From: Gammaproteobacteria bacterium
GTDB lineage: Bacteria > Pseudomonadota > Gammaproteobacteria > SZUA-21
Length of the DNA stretch: 37,620 nt
Reading direction: 5' to 3'
Assembly (NCBI GenBank): GCA_003233345.1
Contig: QILK01000143.1
Span: 1 to 37,620 of the forward strand
The position numbers were made by a program, and so were the translations under genes. This document shows positions 8,733-18,158 of the stretch, piece after piece; position 1 is the first letter of the stretch; each line of letters starts with the position of its first letter. The notes beneath the pieces were generated by a model. It was given only the letters and a program-made list of their open reading frames with translations. It was not told where the DNA came from and made no database searches.

Positions 8733-9307
8733 GAGATTTTCGGGTCTGCTTTGCGTTTGTTATTTTTTCGGCGACCACCCAATAACAGCAATACACCAAT
8801 ACCTGCCGTAAAGACCACTGTCACTTCGCCGAGTGTATCGTATCCCCGATAACTGGCGAGGATTGCGGTAACCATATTGGGTGACTTGGTATCGGATTCG
8901 CTATTTTCAATATAATATTCAGCGATCGGATGTGTATGTACCGGGTTGTTTGCCTGGCCAAAACCGGGCATATCGTGCAAGCCATAAATCAGTAAGCCAG
9001 CGACAAAAACGGTGACCAGTAAAGGCAACACGCGCAGTGTTTTTGCCGGTTTGGTATCATGACCGACATGTAATAAGGTTGCCAAAACTAAAATAGTGGA
9101 AATGCCAGCACCCACTGCAGCTTCAGTAAACGCGACATCAACGGCGTCCATGGTCATAAAAAAAGTAGAGGCCAGCAGGCTATAAATACTAAGCAAGATC
9201 GCCCCGGCAAATAAATTGCGCATCAAGGTAATGACGACTGCACAGATCAGCATAAAGCTCAGAACCGATACCGACAGTATAAGCGTTCCTAGTTCTTGCG
9301 TTTCTAT
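8729..9307 (-). CDS. DUF4040 / MrpA C-terminal-type subunit (MbhD+MbhE-like)
   Basis: The body (LLASTFFMTMDAVDVAFTEA, then AVGAGISTILVLATL) is the NuoJ-like DUF4040 domain. The last third (YRGYDTLGEVTVVFTAGIGVLLLLG) is the MbhE-like tail of MrpA. Together they equal the C-terminal part of MrpA as a free-standing protein, as in archaeal Mbh/Mrp operons. The track start is ATG 9253, which would cut the first helix. The frame is open upstream to an ATA at 9307 that overlaps the mrpG stop and has AGGAG 8 bases upstream; a CTG at 9277 is another option. I give the longer version (about 192 residues); the exact start is uncertain. Confidence 0.85.
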   Translation of the reverse strand: METQELGTLILSVSVLSFMLICAVVITLMRNLFAGAILLSIYSLLASTFFMTMDAVDVAFTEAAVGAGISTILVLATLLHVGHDTKPAKTLRVLPLLVTVFVAGLLIYGLHDMPGFGQANNPVHTHPIAEYYIENSESDTKSPNMVTAILASYRGYDTLGEVTVVFTAGIGVLLLLGGRRKNNKRKADPKIS

Positions 9308-9636
9308 GACGGTTTCTCCTGATTATCTTTTTGATCATCCAGTTTTGGCTTCAAGCCGCCGTGAATAGCTGCTTTCGCCAATGCGTGTGTCGAGCTTGGG
9401 CTGGTAATGAAGATAAATATTAGTATCATCAGCAGTTTTACCGTTACCAGTGTCATTCCGGCTGCAATCATTAACCCCAGCAGGATAAACCCGGCACCGA
9501 GTGTATCGGTTATACTGGCAGCATGAAAGCGGGTAAACAGATCGGGAAAACGATGGATGCCTATGCCGCCTATAATTAAAAAAATACTACCCAGTAGCAA
9601 GCAAAGCCACTCTAATAGAGTAAACAGCAGTTCCAT
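9304..9636 (-). CDS. mrpG: Mrp antiporter subunit G
   Basis: 110 residues, three helices. GSIFLIIGGIGIHRFPDLFT and RFHAASITDTLGAGFILLGL are the typical MnhG/MrpG/MbhC signature, followed by SPSSTHALAKAAI. The hydrophilic tail is lysine- and aspartate-rich. The ATG directly follows the mrpF TAG without a gap. Confidence 0.96.
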   Translation of the reverse strand: MELLFTLLEWLCLLLGSIFLIIGGIGIHRFPDLFTRFHAASITDTLGAGFILLGLMIAAGMTLVTVKLLMILIFIFITSPSSTHALAKAAIHGGLKPKLDDQKDNQEKPS

Positions 9637-9933
9637 CTAGTCTTTCCCTTCGGGTTTTTTAGCGTTAGGCTTTCCTGAAAAATGAAACCCGCCATACTCA
9701 AAGTATTTGAGAACCGCCACTACGCCAATAAAATTGATTAACGCATAGACCAGGGCAATATCAAGAAAATCCGGGCGGCCAAATAGAAACCCCATGGTGG
9801 CGATAATAAGAACAGTTTTGGTGCCGATGATATTTGCCGCCAGTATCCGGTCATATAAAGTTGGACCTTTTATGGCTCTTATTAATGCCAACAACATCGT
9901 AATCAGTATCGCGATGACCACTGCCAAATACAC
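9637..9933 (-). CDS. mrpF: Mrp antiporter subunit F
   Basis: 98 residues with three helices and the family motif AIKGPTLYDRILAANIIGTK. It starts at GTG 9933 with AGGAG 7 bases upstream and overlaps the mrpE stop by one base. It is equivalent to MbhB in archaeal complexes. Confidence 0.96.
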   Translation of the reverse strand: MYLAVVIAILITMLLALIRAIKGPTLYDRILAANIIGTKTVLIIATMGFLFGRPDFLDIALVYALINFIGVVAVLKYFEYGGFHFSGKPNAKKPEGKD

Positions 9934-10409
9934 TAGTTTTCTCCTACCATTTTGGTCACACGCTTGTCCATTTCACCTTGTTCGAGTTCATCAATACCCG
10001 CTTTGCTCAGTGCATGCACAGCAATGGAGTCTGCGTCTATGCTCATGGATATTGTGCCTGGCGTCAAGGTGATGCAGTTGGCAAAAACCACTTTACCCAG
10101 ATCCGACTTTTGCGAGCATTTTATTCGCGCATAGACGGGGTTTATGCGTGCTTTTGGGTTTAAGATTTGGTAACAGACCTCAAGATTTGCCAGTATTATT
10201 TTCCATATTAGCCATGGAATAAAGCGAAATGTGCTGACGGTAAGGTGGATCGGATATCCTTCCTTGTCGATGACTTCCATTCGTAGCGACAAATAAAGTG
10301 CCAGCAATGCGCTTAGCAAACCAAGTATTAGTAATAACGGGCTTGTTTTACCAGACAACAGTAACCACAAAACCCCAAGAAACAGCCCAACACTTAACTT
10401 ATGGATCAA
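9933..10409 (-). CDS. mrpE: Mrp antiporter subunit E
   Basis: About 158 residues. Two N-terminal helices are followed by a soluble domain with the MrpE pattern NPKARINPVYARIKC, then NCITLTPGTISMSID and the C-terminal IDELEQGEMDKRV. The track starts at TTG 10421, but GGAG sits 6 bases before a second in-frame TTG at 10409 (product MIHKLSVGLFLG), which I prefer. It is the first gene of the antiporter operon. Confidence 0.93.
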   Translation of the reverse strand: MIHKLSVGLFLGVLWLLLSGKTSPLLLILGLLSALLALYLSLRMEVIDKEGYPIHLTVSTFRFIPWLIWKIILANLEVCYQILNPKARINPVYARIKCSQKSDLGKVVFANCITLTPGTISMSIDADSIAVHALSKAGIDELEQGEMDKRVTKMVGEN

Positions 10410-10442
10410 TCGAGTCTCCAAACCATTGTTAGCACGTAAAAT

Positions 10443-10473
10443 ATTATACCTGATCTTTCGCCTTAACTGGCAA
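10443..10473 (-). promoter_or_regulatory. Candidate sigma-70 promoter for the antiporter operon
   Basis: The minus strand shows TTGCCA, 19 bases, then a perfect TATAAT, about 35 bases before the mrpE start. The spacer is two bases longer than optimal, so the -35 assignment is tentative; the -10 is strong. Confidence 0.5.
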
Positions 10474-10939
10474 TAGTTGCAGACCAGGGTTCCTTGACAG
10501 TATTAATCCGTAAAATTGCCAGGCAATATTGCTATCTGCGATAGCCGCTATTCCGTGCGCAGTATTGTCGTTGCAGATAGTTCATTTATAGATCCAGCGT
10601 TAATCAAATGAAAATCAGGCTGGTTTGAAAGACTGCCTGACAGCCTATCTAATTTAATAGTTTTTTCAGTGGTTTATCTCTAACTCTTAATCTCATTACC
10701 TAGCTGCAAATTGGCATTTGACTGGTAGTGACTAAGTGATTTCGGTAAATATTTAAATATCTCTTCGAGAATATTTGGCTGAATTATTGCAACCGATAGT
10801 TTACAAATTTGATCAGGTATAGTCGGAGTTATTGTAACGTAATTTATTAACAGATGATAATTGCTAATATTATTCAGGTCGAATAAATATTGAGAATTTT
10901 CAGGCGCAATATCGCTAGCGGATTGTTGGCAGATATTAA

Positions 10940-10966
10940 TAAAGTTTTACCAGATTAAGTCGATGA
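10940..10966 (+). promoter_or_regulatory. Sigma-28 (FliA) type promoter of the chemotaxis operon
   Basis: TAAAGTTT at 10940-10947, exactly 11 bases, then GTCGATGA at 10959-10966. The known FliA consensus is TAAAGTTT-N11-GCCGATAA, so the -35 is perfect and the -10 matches 6 of 8 at the correct spacing. It lies 65 bases before the first gene, giving a short leader. It would couple this operon to flagellar class III expression. Confidence 0.8.
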
Positions 10967-11031
10967 CCAGTCTACAGAAACGGTGTCTGGTTTAACGTTG
11001 TAATTTTACGATAAGGGCGAAAAGTAGGGAT

Positions 11032-11313
11032 ATGGGAAAAACATGTATTTCATTGGGTGAAGTGGCAGACATTGCAAAAGCGGAAAGCTATAAAACCCGA
11101 TTTCTTGAAGCCATCAAGGTAGGTAAAGATATTGAGTTGGATGCGTCTAATACCACTCGAATCGATACGGCGATCGTTCAGGCGATTTTGGCGCTTTTTC
11201 TTTCAGCCCAGCAAAAACAAATCGACGTTAGTTGGAAAGCAGCTTCCGAGACGGTAAAGCGTGTTATTTACTTGTTGGGGCTGGGAAAACATTTGGCGTT
11301 ACAAGACGGTTAG
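11032..11313 (+). CDS. STAS-domain protein of the chemotaxis operon
   Basis: 93 residues forming a single STAS domain: a strand-helix pattern with DIELDASNTTRIDTAIVQAI, in which the conserved loop before the helix carries Asp and Thr rather than the usual DSSG serine. ISVSW-like strand and a C-terminal helix follow. STAS proteins are seen at the head of related chemotaxis clusters; their role there is not well defined. It is the first gene after the FliA-like promoter and 35 bp before cheY. It may be an anti-sigma-antagonist-like regulator or scaffold, but this is inference. Confidence 0.8.
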   Translation: MGKTCISLGEVADIAKAESYKTRFLEAIKVGKDIELDASNTTRIDTAIVQAILALFLSAQQKQIDVSWKAASETVKRVIYLLGLGKHLALQDG

Positions 11314-11348
11314 TTATTAAGGGTTAGAAAGGCGATAAGGAGAAAATT

Positions 11349-11708
11349 ATGACAACCATACTAGCAGTAGATGATTCAGCCTCAATGAGGCAGATGGTTT
11401 CATTTGCATTAAAAAGTGCGGGATACGAGGTTGTTGAAGCAGCCGATGGCGTTGAGGCTTTAGACAAGGCGAAAAGTCAGCAGTTCAATTTGGTTATTAC
11501 CGATGTCAATATGCCTAATATGGATGGTATTGAGCTTATTCGTAAATTACGTGAACTCGATATATACAAGTACACGCCATTGCTCATGCTAACGACCGAA
11601 AGTGCGATGGAAAAAAAGAGCGAAGGCAAACAGGCAGGTGCGACCGGCTGGATAGTTAAACCGTTTGATCCAGAGCAGTTGGTTGCCACTATCAAAAAGG
11701 TGTTGTAA
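11349..11708 (+). CDS. cheY: CheY-type response regulator
   Basis: 119 residues, a single receiver domain. Acidic pocket in LAVDDSASMRQMV, phospho-acceptor Asp in LVITDVNMPNMDGIELI, conserved Thr in PLLMLTTES and Lys in GWIVKPFDPEQL. Strong AAGGAG Shine-Dalgarno. No output domain, so it acts by protein contact, either on the flagellar motor or, as in Che2-type systems, possibly on another target. The first gene pair STAS-cheY precedes cheA in the operon. Confidence 0.95.
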   Translation: MTTILAVDDSASMRQMVSFALKSAGYEVVEAADGVEALDKAKSQQFNLVITDVNMPNMDGIELIRKLRELDIYKYTPLLMLTTESAMEKKSEGKQAGATGWIVKPFDPEQLVATIKKVL

Positions 11709-11722
11709 GGAGAGTAATATCT

Positions 11723-13762
11723 ATGGCTATAGATATGACACAATTTCTTCAGACTTTCTATGAGGAAAGTTTTGAAGGCTTAGAGATCATGGAAGCGGAA
11801 CTGTTGAACCTTGATGGTGGCGATGCCAGTGAAGATACGATTAATACCATCTTCCGCGCAGCGCACTCGATCAAGGGCGGCGCCGGGACTTTTGGTTTGC
11901 AGGAGATTGCGGCGTTTACCCATGTTATGGAGACTTTGCTTGATGAAGTTAGGGATGGCAAGCGAGATCTATGTACGGATCTGATTAACCTATTATTACG
12001 CTCAGCGGATTGCGTTAAAGCGATGATGGCTGCATCGCGTGATGAAGAAGAATATGACGTCGACGAAGTCGAGTCAGTACAAAAATCTTTGCGAGCACTA
12101 ATCGATAACAAAACGGATACAACTGCTCCCACCACACCAGATGCAGACCCTGCGAAGGGTAAAGTTGAATCGTCAGAGGTTAGTTACAAAATCAGTTTTA
12201 TACCATTACCCAATTTATTACAAACGGGGAATGATCCTGCTCGACTATTTAATGAGTTAGATGAACTCGGTAAGCTGACTATAGATGTTGATCATGATGC
12301 TATGCCAGAACTAGTGGATCTGCCAGTCGATGAGTGCACACTGAGCTGGACGCTAACATTAGTGACAACGGAGCAACCAGAAGTTATCCGGGCTGTCTTC
12401 GATTGGGTCTCTGACGAGTGTGAATTAACCATTTCTTGCGATGAAAATGAACAACCGGAACCAGAGCAGGAAAATGCTACTGTCGAGAGCAAGGAACCCA
12501 GCACAACCAAGGTGGAACCTAAGCCGAAGGAAAAATCGGATAAAGTGAAAGAGCAAGGTTCTATTCGGGTTGGAATAGATAAGGTCGATTCACTCATAAA
12601 TTTGGTCGGCGAACTAGTGATTACTCAATCTATGTTGGGGCAACTTGGAAAAGATTTTGCGGTCGAGCGCTTGGAAAAATTAAAAGACGGTTTATCGCAA
12701 TTGGAAAGAAATACCAGGGAATTGCAAGAAAATGTAATGAGCATCCGTATGTTACCAATCAGTTTTGCGTTTAACCGTTTTCCACGTCTGGTCCACGATC
12801 TAAATCAGCAATTGGGCAAAAAAATTGAATTAAAGATGACGGGTGAGCATACGGAACTGGATAAGACAGTCTTAGAAAAAATAGTCGATCCGCTAGTACA
12901 CCTAGTCAGAAACTCGGTTGATCATGGTATCGAAACCCCGGCGGTACGTCTTAAACAAGGTAAACCAGAAATCGGCACTGTCGAATTGAAGGCATACCAT
13001 AAGGGCGGCAGTATCATCATCGAGATTCGCGATGATGGTGCTGGTCTCGATACTGACAGAATACACGCCAAAGCTGTCGAGCGGGGACTCATTGGTAGCG
13101 ATGAAGTCCTGAGTGAAGAACAGGTTTATGACCTTATCTTTCGGCCTGGATTTTCGACGACGGAAGTGGTCAGTGATGTATCCGGTCGTGGCGTCGGAAT
13201 GGATGTGGTCAAGCGAAATATTCGCGCGCTATCAGGTGTTGTCGATGTTAAATCAGTGAAAAATAAAGGCACGATATTTACCATTCGCTTGCCACTGACA
13301 CTAGCGATTATGGATGGGCAGCTAATTCAAATCGGGGGCCATACTTATATTATACCCTTGATCTCGATCATCGAGTCGTTGCAAATCAAAAAAGAGCTGG
13401 TCAATACCATCACCGCCCGCGCCAGTGTTTACAAGTTACGCGAAGATTATATCGAGATTGTACCTTTATATAAAATATTTGGTATTGAGGCGATGCAAAC
13501 AGAAATTATTAATGGATTGCTAGTCGTCGTCGAAGGGGATGGAAAAAAAGTAGGTCTGTTGGTCGACGATCTGCTGGATCAGCAACAAGTCGTTATTAAA
13601 AGCCTGGAAACCAACTACAAAAAAGTGGAGGGGATATCCGGTGCGACCATATTAGGTGATGGTACGGTCGCTATGATTCTGGATATACAGGGACTAATCG
13701 AACTTGCTCATAGATATGAAAAAATAGATGACATTAAAAACAACGTCAGCGAAGTTGCATAA
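11723..13762 (+). CDS. cheA: Chemotaxis histidine kinase CheA
   Basis: 679 residues. P1 Hpt domain with phosphorylatable His48 in RAAHSIKGGAGTFGL. A P2-like CheY-binding domain at about 150-250 (GNDPARLFNELDELGKL). A charged linker. Dimerisation P3 (VDSLINLVGELVI). P4 kinase with N box LVHLVRNSVDHGIE, G1 DDGAGLD and G2 GRGVGMDVV. A C-terminal CheW-like P5 from about residue 540. All catalytic boxes are intact. It phosphorylates CheY and CheB under receptor control. AAGGAG precedes the start and cheW follows after 10 bp. Confidence 0.97.
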   Translation: MAIDMTQFLQTFYEESFEGLEIMEAELLNLDGGDASEDTINTIFRAAHSIKGGAGTFGLQEIAAFTHVMETLLDEVRDGKRDLCTDLINLLLRSADCVKAMMAASRDEEEYDVDEVESVQKSLRALIDNKTDTTAPTTPDADPAKGKVESSEVSYKISFIPLPNLLQTGNDPARLFNELDELGKLTIDVDHDAMPELVDLPVDECTLSWTLTLVTTEQPEVIRAVFDWVSDECELTISCDENEQPEPEQENATVESKEPSTTKVEPKPKEKSDKVKEQGSIRVGIDKVDSLINLVGELVITQSMLGQLGKDFAVERLEKLKDGLSQLERNTRELQENVMSIRMLPISFAFNRFPRLVHDLNQQLGKKIELKMTGEHTELDKTVLEKIVDPLVHLVRNSVDHGIETPAVRLKQGKPEIGTVELKAYHKGGSIIIEIRDDGAGLDTDRIHAKAVERGLIGSDEVLSEEQVYDLIFRPGFSTTEVVSDVSGRGVGMDVVKRNIRALSGVVDVKSVKNKGTIFTIRLPLTLAIMDGQLIQIGGHTYIIPLISIIESLQIKKELVNTITARASVYKLREDYIEIVPLYKIFGIEAMQTEIINGLLVVVEGDGKKVGLLVDDLLDQQQVVIKSLETNYKKVEGISGATILGDGTVAMILDIQGLIELAHRYEKIDDIKNNVSEVA

Positions 13763-13772
13763 GGGGTAACGG

Positions 13773-14294
13773 ATGAGTATTGCACAGGTTGTAGATAAAG
13801 AAACCAGTATTGATAATAACGAGGATGGAAATCAGTTCCTGTCTTTCTTTATGGCAGACGAAGAATATGGTATCGATATTCTCAGGGTCCAGGAAATCCG
13901 TGGCTGGGATTCGGTGACAAAAATTCCAAATACACCCGACTACATAAAAGGGGTTATCAATATCCGTGGCACGATCGTTCCCATTATTGATTTAAGATTG
14001 AAATTTAAAACCGATTCAGCCATTTACGATAAAACAACCGTGGTTATCGTGGTGGGGGTTAAAACTGATGGCAAAACCAGGACCATGGGTATGGTCGTCG
14101 ACGCAGTCTCTGATGTTTATAGTATTACTCAAGAGCAAATAAAAGAGGCGCCTAATTTTGGTAGCGTTGTTAAAACTGAATTTGTTCAGGGATTGGCAAC
14201 GATTGATGAAAAAATGTTGATATTACTGGAAATAGATATGCTGTTAAATTCTGACGATCTTAGTGTGATCAATACCGCTGAGAAAACGGATTAA
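13773..14294 (+). CDS. cheW: Chemotaxis coupling protein CheW
   Basis: 173 residues. The CheW fold is clear: FFMADEEYGIDILRVQEIRG, then IKGVINIRGTIVPIIDLRLK, and GMVVDAVSDVYSI. It bridges the receptor and CheA in the signalling array. AAGGGG ribosome-binding site; same operon. Confidence 0.97.
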   Translation: MSIAQVVDKETSIDNNEDGNQFLSFFMADEEYGIDILRVQEIRGWDSVTKIPNTPDYIKGVINIRGTIVPIIDLRLKFKTDSAIYDKTTVVIVVGVKTDGKTRTMGMVVDAVSDVYSITQEQIKEAPNFGSVVKTEFVQGLATIDEKMLILLEIDMLLNSDDLSVINTAEKTD

Positions 14295-14324
14295 TGATTT
14301 TTTAGCTTAGGGAAGAGCGACTCG

Positions 14325-14441
14325 ATGAAAGTTGAAAAGGAAGTGTTCGATCTGTATCGATCAAGTGATCGAAGCAAGAAGAAAAGATTTTTTAGGGTTT
14401 TAATAGAAGAAATATTGTCAAATATTGTATGGCATTCATGA
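14325..14441 (+). CDS. Possible small basic ORF between cheW and the receptor
   Basis: The 170-bp gap contains an ATG ORF of 38 codons (MKVEKEVFDLYRSSDRSKKK) with GGGAAGAG about 9 bases upstream. It is lysine-rich and matches nothing I know. It could be a remnant or simply leader sequence; low confidence. Confidence 0.2.
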   Translation: MKVEKEVFDLYRSSDRSKKKRFFRVLIEEILSNIVWHS

Positions 14442-14464
14442 TTACTTATTAAGGGTGAGGGATA

Positions 14465-17296
14465 GTGGCTAAACAACAGGCTAACAAGAAAAGGGAAAAA
14501 TCAGTGGCGGGTCGCGTGTCAACAAAGACACCTGCGCAGGTCAAGAAAGAGACTGGTCTCGATGTCGTCACGCTGGAAAAATCGTTTGCCGCACTCGCGC
14601 CACAGGCGGATGCACTGGCAAAACGGTTTTACGAAGAATTATTCAGTCGGTATCCGGACGTTATACCTTTGTTCGGCAATACCGATTTGAAAAAACAACG
14701 TAGCAAATTGGTCGCCGCATTAGTGTTGGTTGTCGGGAATCTTAGAAAACCGGAGATCTTGATCAAAGCATTGACCGGATTGGGAAAGAGACATCAAAAC
14801 TATGGTGCAGTGGCTGATCATTATGGCGCTGTTAAAGAGACTCTGTTAGATGTTATGAAGGAGTTCGCAGGGTCGCTATGGACGAAAAAGGTATCCGCTG
14901 CGTGGGATCATGCAATAGATACGGTTGCAGAAATCATGTTAAAGGCATATAGCCCGCAAAAATCTAGCTCAAAGGAGGGCGAAACAATGTTGGCAAACGG
15001 TGAAATGGAAGATCGTGGTTCAAATGAGGAAGCGAAAAAACTACAGGCGATATTGGACACAGCGCAAACGGCACTAATGATGATTGACCGTGATTTGACA
15101 ATCACTTACGCCAACGGCGCGACTCTTAAGCTGCTGCAGAAGCATGAAGAAAAATTGAAACAGCTTTATCCTGGATTTGATAGCAAGAATATTATTGGTA
15201 CTTGTATCGATATATTTCATAAAAATCCAGCGCATCAGCGAAATTTATTGGCTGACCCATCTAATCTGCCGTATGAGACGGACATACACGTTGGTCCGTT
15301 AACGTTTAAGATTCAAGTCACCGCTCAGATCGATGGCCAGGGAAACTATACTGGCAATACGTTGGAATGGTCTGATGTAACCGAATTGCGCCTCAAGGAG
15401 GAACTGGCATCAAGATTACAGTCAACGGTAGATAATGCACAATCGGCAATGATGATGATCGATCGCGACTTAAAGATCACTTATGCTAATAAATCTACTG
15501 TCAGTTTGCTTGAGAAACATGAAGTGGCACTACGACAGCTTTATCCAGGATTCGAAAGTAAAAATTTGATCGGAACCTGTATTGATATGTTTCATAAAAA
15601 CCCCGACCATCAGCGACGTCTTTTGGGTAACCCGGATAATTTGCCCTATATAACTGACATTAATGTCGGGCCATTGGTCTTTAATATCCAGGTCTCGGCA
15701 ATCATGGATATGACTGGTAATTATGTTGGCTGCGCGCTGGAGTGGTCGGATGTAACCGAATTGCGAGAAAAAGAAATCCATGTGGCGCGCTTGCAGTCAG
15801 CGATTGATGGCGCACAAACCAATCTCATGTTGTGTGATAACGATTTGGTTATTACCTATGTCAATCCGGCCGTCGTCGCCATGTTGCGGGCACGCGAGTC
15901 CGAGCTTAGACAGCGTTTTCCTGGATTTGATGTTAATAATCTCGTCGGCCAATGCATTGACCAATTTCATAAAAACCCGGCACACCAACGTGGATTGTTA
16001 GGAAACAAAGGCAATCTTCCCGCTAATGCAGAGATTAAAGTGGGCGATTTGGAGTTTACAGTTAATGCAACCGCTATCCTTGACCATAACGGGAACTTGA
16101 TGGGCAACATGGTTGAGTGGCGGGATATTACCGAGCAAAAACAGGCAGAACATGAAATCCGCGATCTGGTGGCAGGTGCAGTGGCAGGTCAACTTGATGC
16201 GCGTCTGGATTCCTCCAATTATGCAGGTTTTTTATCGGTATTGAGCGATAATATTAATGGGTTAATGGATGCTATCGTCAAACCGGTCAATGAAGGCATT
16301 TCCGTCTTGCAATCATTAGCAGCGGGTGACTTGACTCGTACGGTTGATGGAGACTATCAAGGTGTATTCGGTGACTTTAAGGATGGTGTCAATACAACCA
16401 TTAATAATCTCAGAACGATGGTAAGTGATATTTTAAATTCCAGCGGTAACATTAGTTGTTCTTCAAACGAAATTGCCCAGGGTAATGCTAATCTTAGCCA
16501 GCGTACAGAAGAGCAGGCTTCCAGTCTTGAAGAAACTGCGTCAAGCATGGAAGAGCTGACCGGGACCGTCAAGCAAAATGCTGATAATGCCAGACAGGCT
16601 AATCAGTTGGCGTCTACCGCAAGAACGGAAGCTGAAAAAGGTGGGGAGGTCGCTAGTAGCACAATAACGGCAATGAGTGAAATCAATACTAGCAGTAAGA
16701 AAATTGCAGACATCATTGGTGTCATCGATGAGATTGCATTTCAAACCAACTTGCTGGCGTTAAATGCGGCTGTTGAGGCTGCCAGAGCAGGAGAGCAAGG
16801 CAGGGGATTTGCCGTCGTCGCATCGGAAGTGAGAAATCTGGCGCAGCGCAGCGCAGGCGCTGCAAAAGAGATTAAATCGTTGATTAAGGACAGTGTCGAG
16901 AAGGTGCAGGAAGGCACTAAATTGGTCAATGAGTCAGGCGAATCGCTCGAAGAAATAGTGGGGTCGATTAAAAAAGTGAGTGATATTGTGGCCGAGATCT
17001 CTGCTGCCAGTCAGGAGCAGTCATTAGGTATCGAGCAGATTAACAAAACCGTGGTCGAGCTCGACGATATGACACAGCAAAATGCGGCGCTGGTAGAGCA
17101 AGCCGCCGCTGCTAGTGCATCACTGAATGATCAAGCCAGTGGCTTGGAACAGCTAGTGCGAAATTTTAACCTTGGCGAGTCTACAGGTGGTTTTCAATCC
17201 TCAGCACCGACGCCCGTTCAAAGCCGCCCCGTGGCCGCCGCAAAACCGGCTGTCAAACCAAAGAGCAGTGGTGGCAGTGAGTGGGAAGAGTTCTAG
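14465..17296 (+). CDS. Soluble chemoreceptor: globin - three PAS - methyl-accepting signalling domain
   Basis: 943 residues, no transmembrane segment. Residues about 33-162 are a globin of the flavohemoglobin/single-domain type: Tyr56 at B10 (RFYEELF), Gln78 at E7 (LKKQRSKL) and proximal His110 (GKRHQNYG), all positions matching E. coli Hmp. Then come three PAS copies starting near 192, 312 and 432. Each has IDRDL/CDNDL, the segment FHKNPxHQR and EWxDxTE; copies 1 and 2 are very alike, copy 3 is more diverged. A HAMP-like stretch precedes the signalling hairpin ([20 protein letters not shown]). The last residues are EWEEF, a CheR-docking pentapeptide like GWEEF of P. aeruginosa Aer2. Start is GTG with AGGGTGAGG upstream. 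It probably senses O2, NO or another heme ligand in the cytoplasm. Confidence 0.95.
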   Translation: MAKQQANKKREKSVAGRVSTKTPAQVKKETGLDVVTLEKSFAALAPQADALAKRFYEELFSRYPDVIPLFGNTDLKKQRSKLVAALVLVVGNLRKPEILIKALTGLGKRHQNYGAVADHYGAVKETLLDVMKEFAGSLWTKKVSAAWDHAIDTVAEIMLKAYSPQKSSSKEGETMLANGEMEDRGSNEEAKKLQAILDTAQTALMMIDRDLTITYANGATLKLLQKHEEKLKQLYPGFDSKNIIGTCIDIFHKNPAHQRNLLADPSNLPYETDIHVGPLTFKIQVTAQIDGQGNYTGNTLEWSDVTELRLKEELASRLQSTVDNAQSAMMMIDRDLKITYANKSTVSLLEKHEVALRQLYPGFESKNLIGTCIDMFHKNPDHQRRLLGNPDNLPYITDINVGPLVFNIQVSAIMDMTGNYVGCALEWSDVTELREKEIHVARLQSAIDGAQTNLMLCDNDLVITYVNPAVVAMLRARESELRQRFPGFDVNNLVGQCIDQFHKNPAHQRGLLGNKGNLPANAEIKVGDLEFTVNATAILDHNGNLMGNMVEWRDITEQKQAEHEIRDLVAGAVAGQLDARLDSSNYAGFLSVLSDNINGLMDAIVKPVNEGISVLQSLAAGDLTRTVDGDYQGVFGDFKDGVNTTINNLRTMVSDILNSSGNISCSSNEIAQGNANLSQRTEEQASSLEETASSMEELTGTVKQNADNARQANQLASTARTEAEKGGEVASSTITAMSEINTSSKKIADIIGVIDEIAFQTNLLALNAAVEAARAGEQGRGFAVVASEVRNLAQRSAGAAKEIKSLIKDSVEKVQEGTKLVNESGESLEEIVGSIKKVSDIVAEISAASQEQSLGIEQINKTVVELDDMTQQNAALVEQAAAASASLNDQASGLEQLVRNFNLGESTGGFQSSAPTPVQSRPVAAAKPAVKPKSSGGSEWEEF

Positions 17297-17327
17297 AGAA
17301 GTATCTCTAATAAAAAAGGTGTATAAA

Positions 17328-18158
17328 ATGGATTCGAAAAAGGAATTTGATTTTACCGACAGAGATTTTACTTATATTCGTAAACTTGTTGGTGAAAGTA
17401 CTGGGATTGTACTTGCCGACGCAAAGCGACAAATGGTCTATAGCCGTTTGTCGCGGCGGGTTCGAGCACTAGGTTTGACTGACTTTCAAAGTTATTGCCA
17501 ACGATTAAAGGATGGTGATGATTCGGAATTGGTTAATTTTGTTAATGCAGTAACAACAAATCTTACCTCTTTTTTCCGTGAACTACATCATTTCGAGTTT
17601 TTAACCAATCGCGTTTTCCCGGAATTGCTTAAAAAAAATGCGGATAGCAGACGTATTCGTATTTGGTCGGCAGGTTGTTCGACTGGGGAAGAGCCTTATT
17701 CACTGGCAATGACAATTGCAGAGTATTTTCGCAAACACCGTGGCTGGGACATAAAAGTATTGGCGACAGATCTCGATAGCGATGTGTTGGATACGGCTAA
17801 AAATGGTGTGTATAAAACAGAAAGAATCGAAAATTTAGATAAAAAGAAACTACGCGACTGGTTTCAAAAAGGCAATGACGGTGCTAGTGTCAAGGTGAAA
17901 GACAGCTTAAAAGAATGGATTAGTTTTCGTCAGCTCAACTTGATGAATGACTGGCCTTTTAACGGTCCATTTGATGTTATTTTTTGTCGTAACGTGATTA
18001 TTTATTTTAGTAAGGATACACAAAAAGTCTTGGTGAATCGGTATGCTGATATGCTGGCAGATAATAGTTACTTGTTATTGGGGCATTCGGAGTCGCTGTT
18101 TAAGGTGACAGACCGATTTGAATTGTTAGGTAATACTATTTATCAGAAAACTAAATAG
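17328..18158 (+). CDS. cheR: Chemoreceptor methyltransferase CheR
   Basis: 276 residues when started at ATG 17328 (AAAGGTG 8 bases upstream). The track start at 17172 overlaps the receptor gene and is not used. CheR features: an N-terminal helical domain (FTYIRKLVGESTGI), SAM-binding IWSAGCSTGEEPYSLAMT, and FDVIFCRNVIIYF. It methylates receptor glutamates using SAM; here the receptor's EWEEF tail is a likely tether. Confidence 0.96.
   Translation: MDSKKEFDFTDRDFTYIRKLVGESTGIVLADAKRQMVYSRLSRRVRALGLTDFQSYCQRLKDGDDSELVNFVNAVTTNLTSFFRELHHFEFLTNRVFPELLKKNADSRRIRIWSAGCSTGEEPYSLAMTIAEYFRKHRGWDIKVLATDLDSDVLDTAKNGVYKTERIENLDKKKLRDWFQKGNDGASVKVKDSLKEWISFRQLNLMNDWPFNGPFDVIFCRNVIIYFSKDTQKVLVNRYADMLADNSYLLLGHSESLFKVTDRFELLGNTIYQKTK

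Larger units (their letters stand above)
10422..11031. other. Divergent regulatory region between antiporter and chemotaxis operons
   Basis: About 610 AT-rich bases without a supported ORF. It holds the antiporter promoter near 10443 and the sigma-28-like promoter at 10940. The middle (about 10480-10930) shows nothing I can name. Confidence 0.6.

Noticed and set aside
10468-10483. TGGCAATAGTTGCA as a sigma-54 promoter
   Set aside because: The distance between GG and GC is two bases too short for a -24/-12 element.
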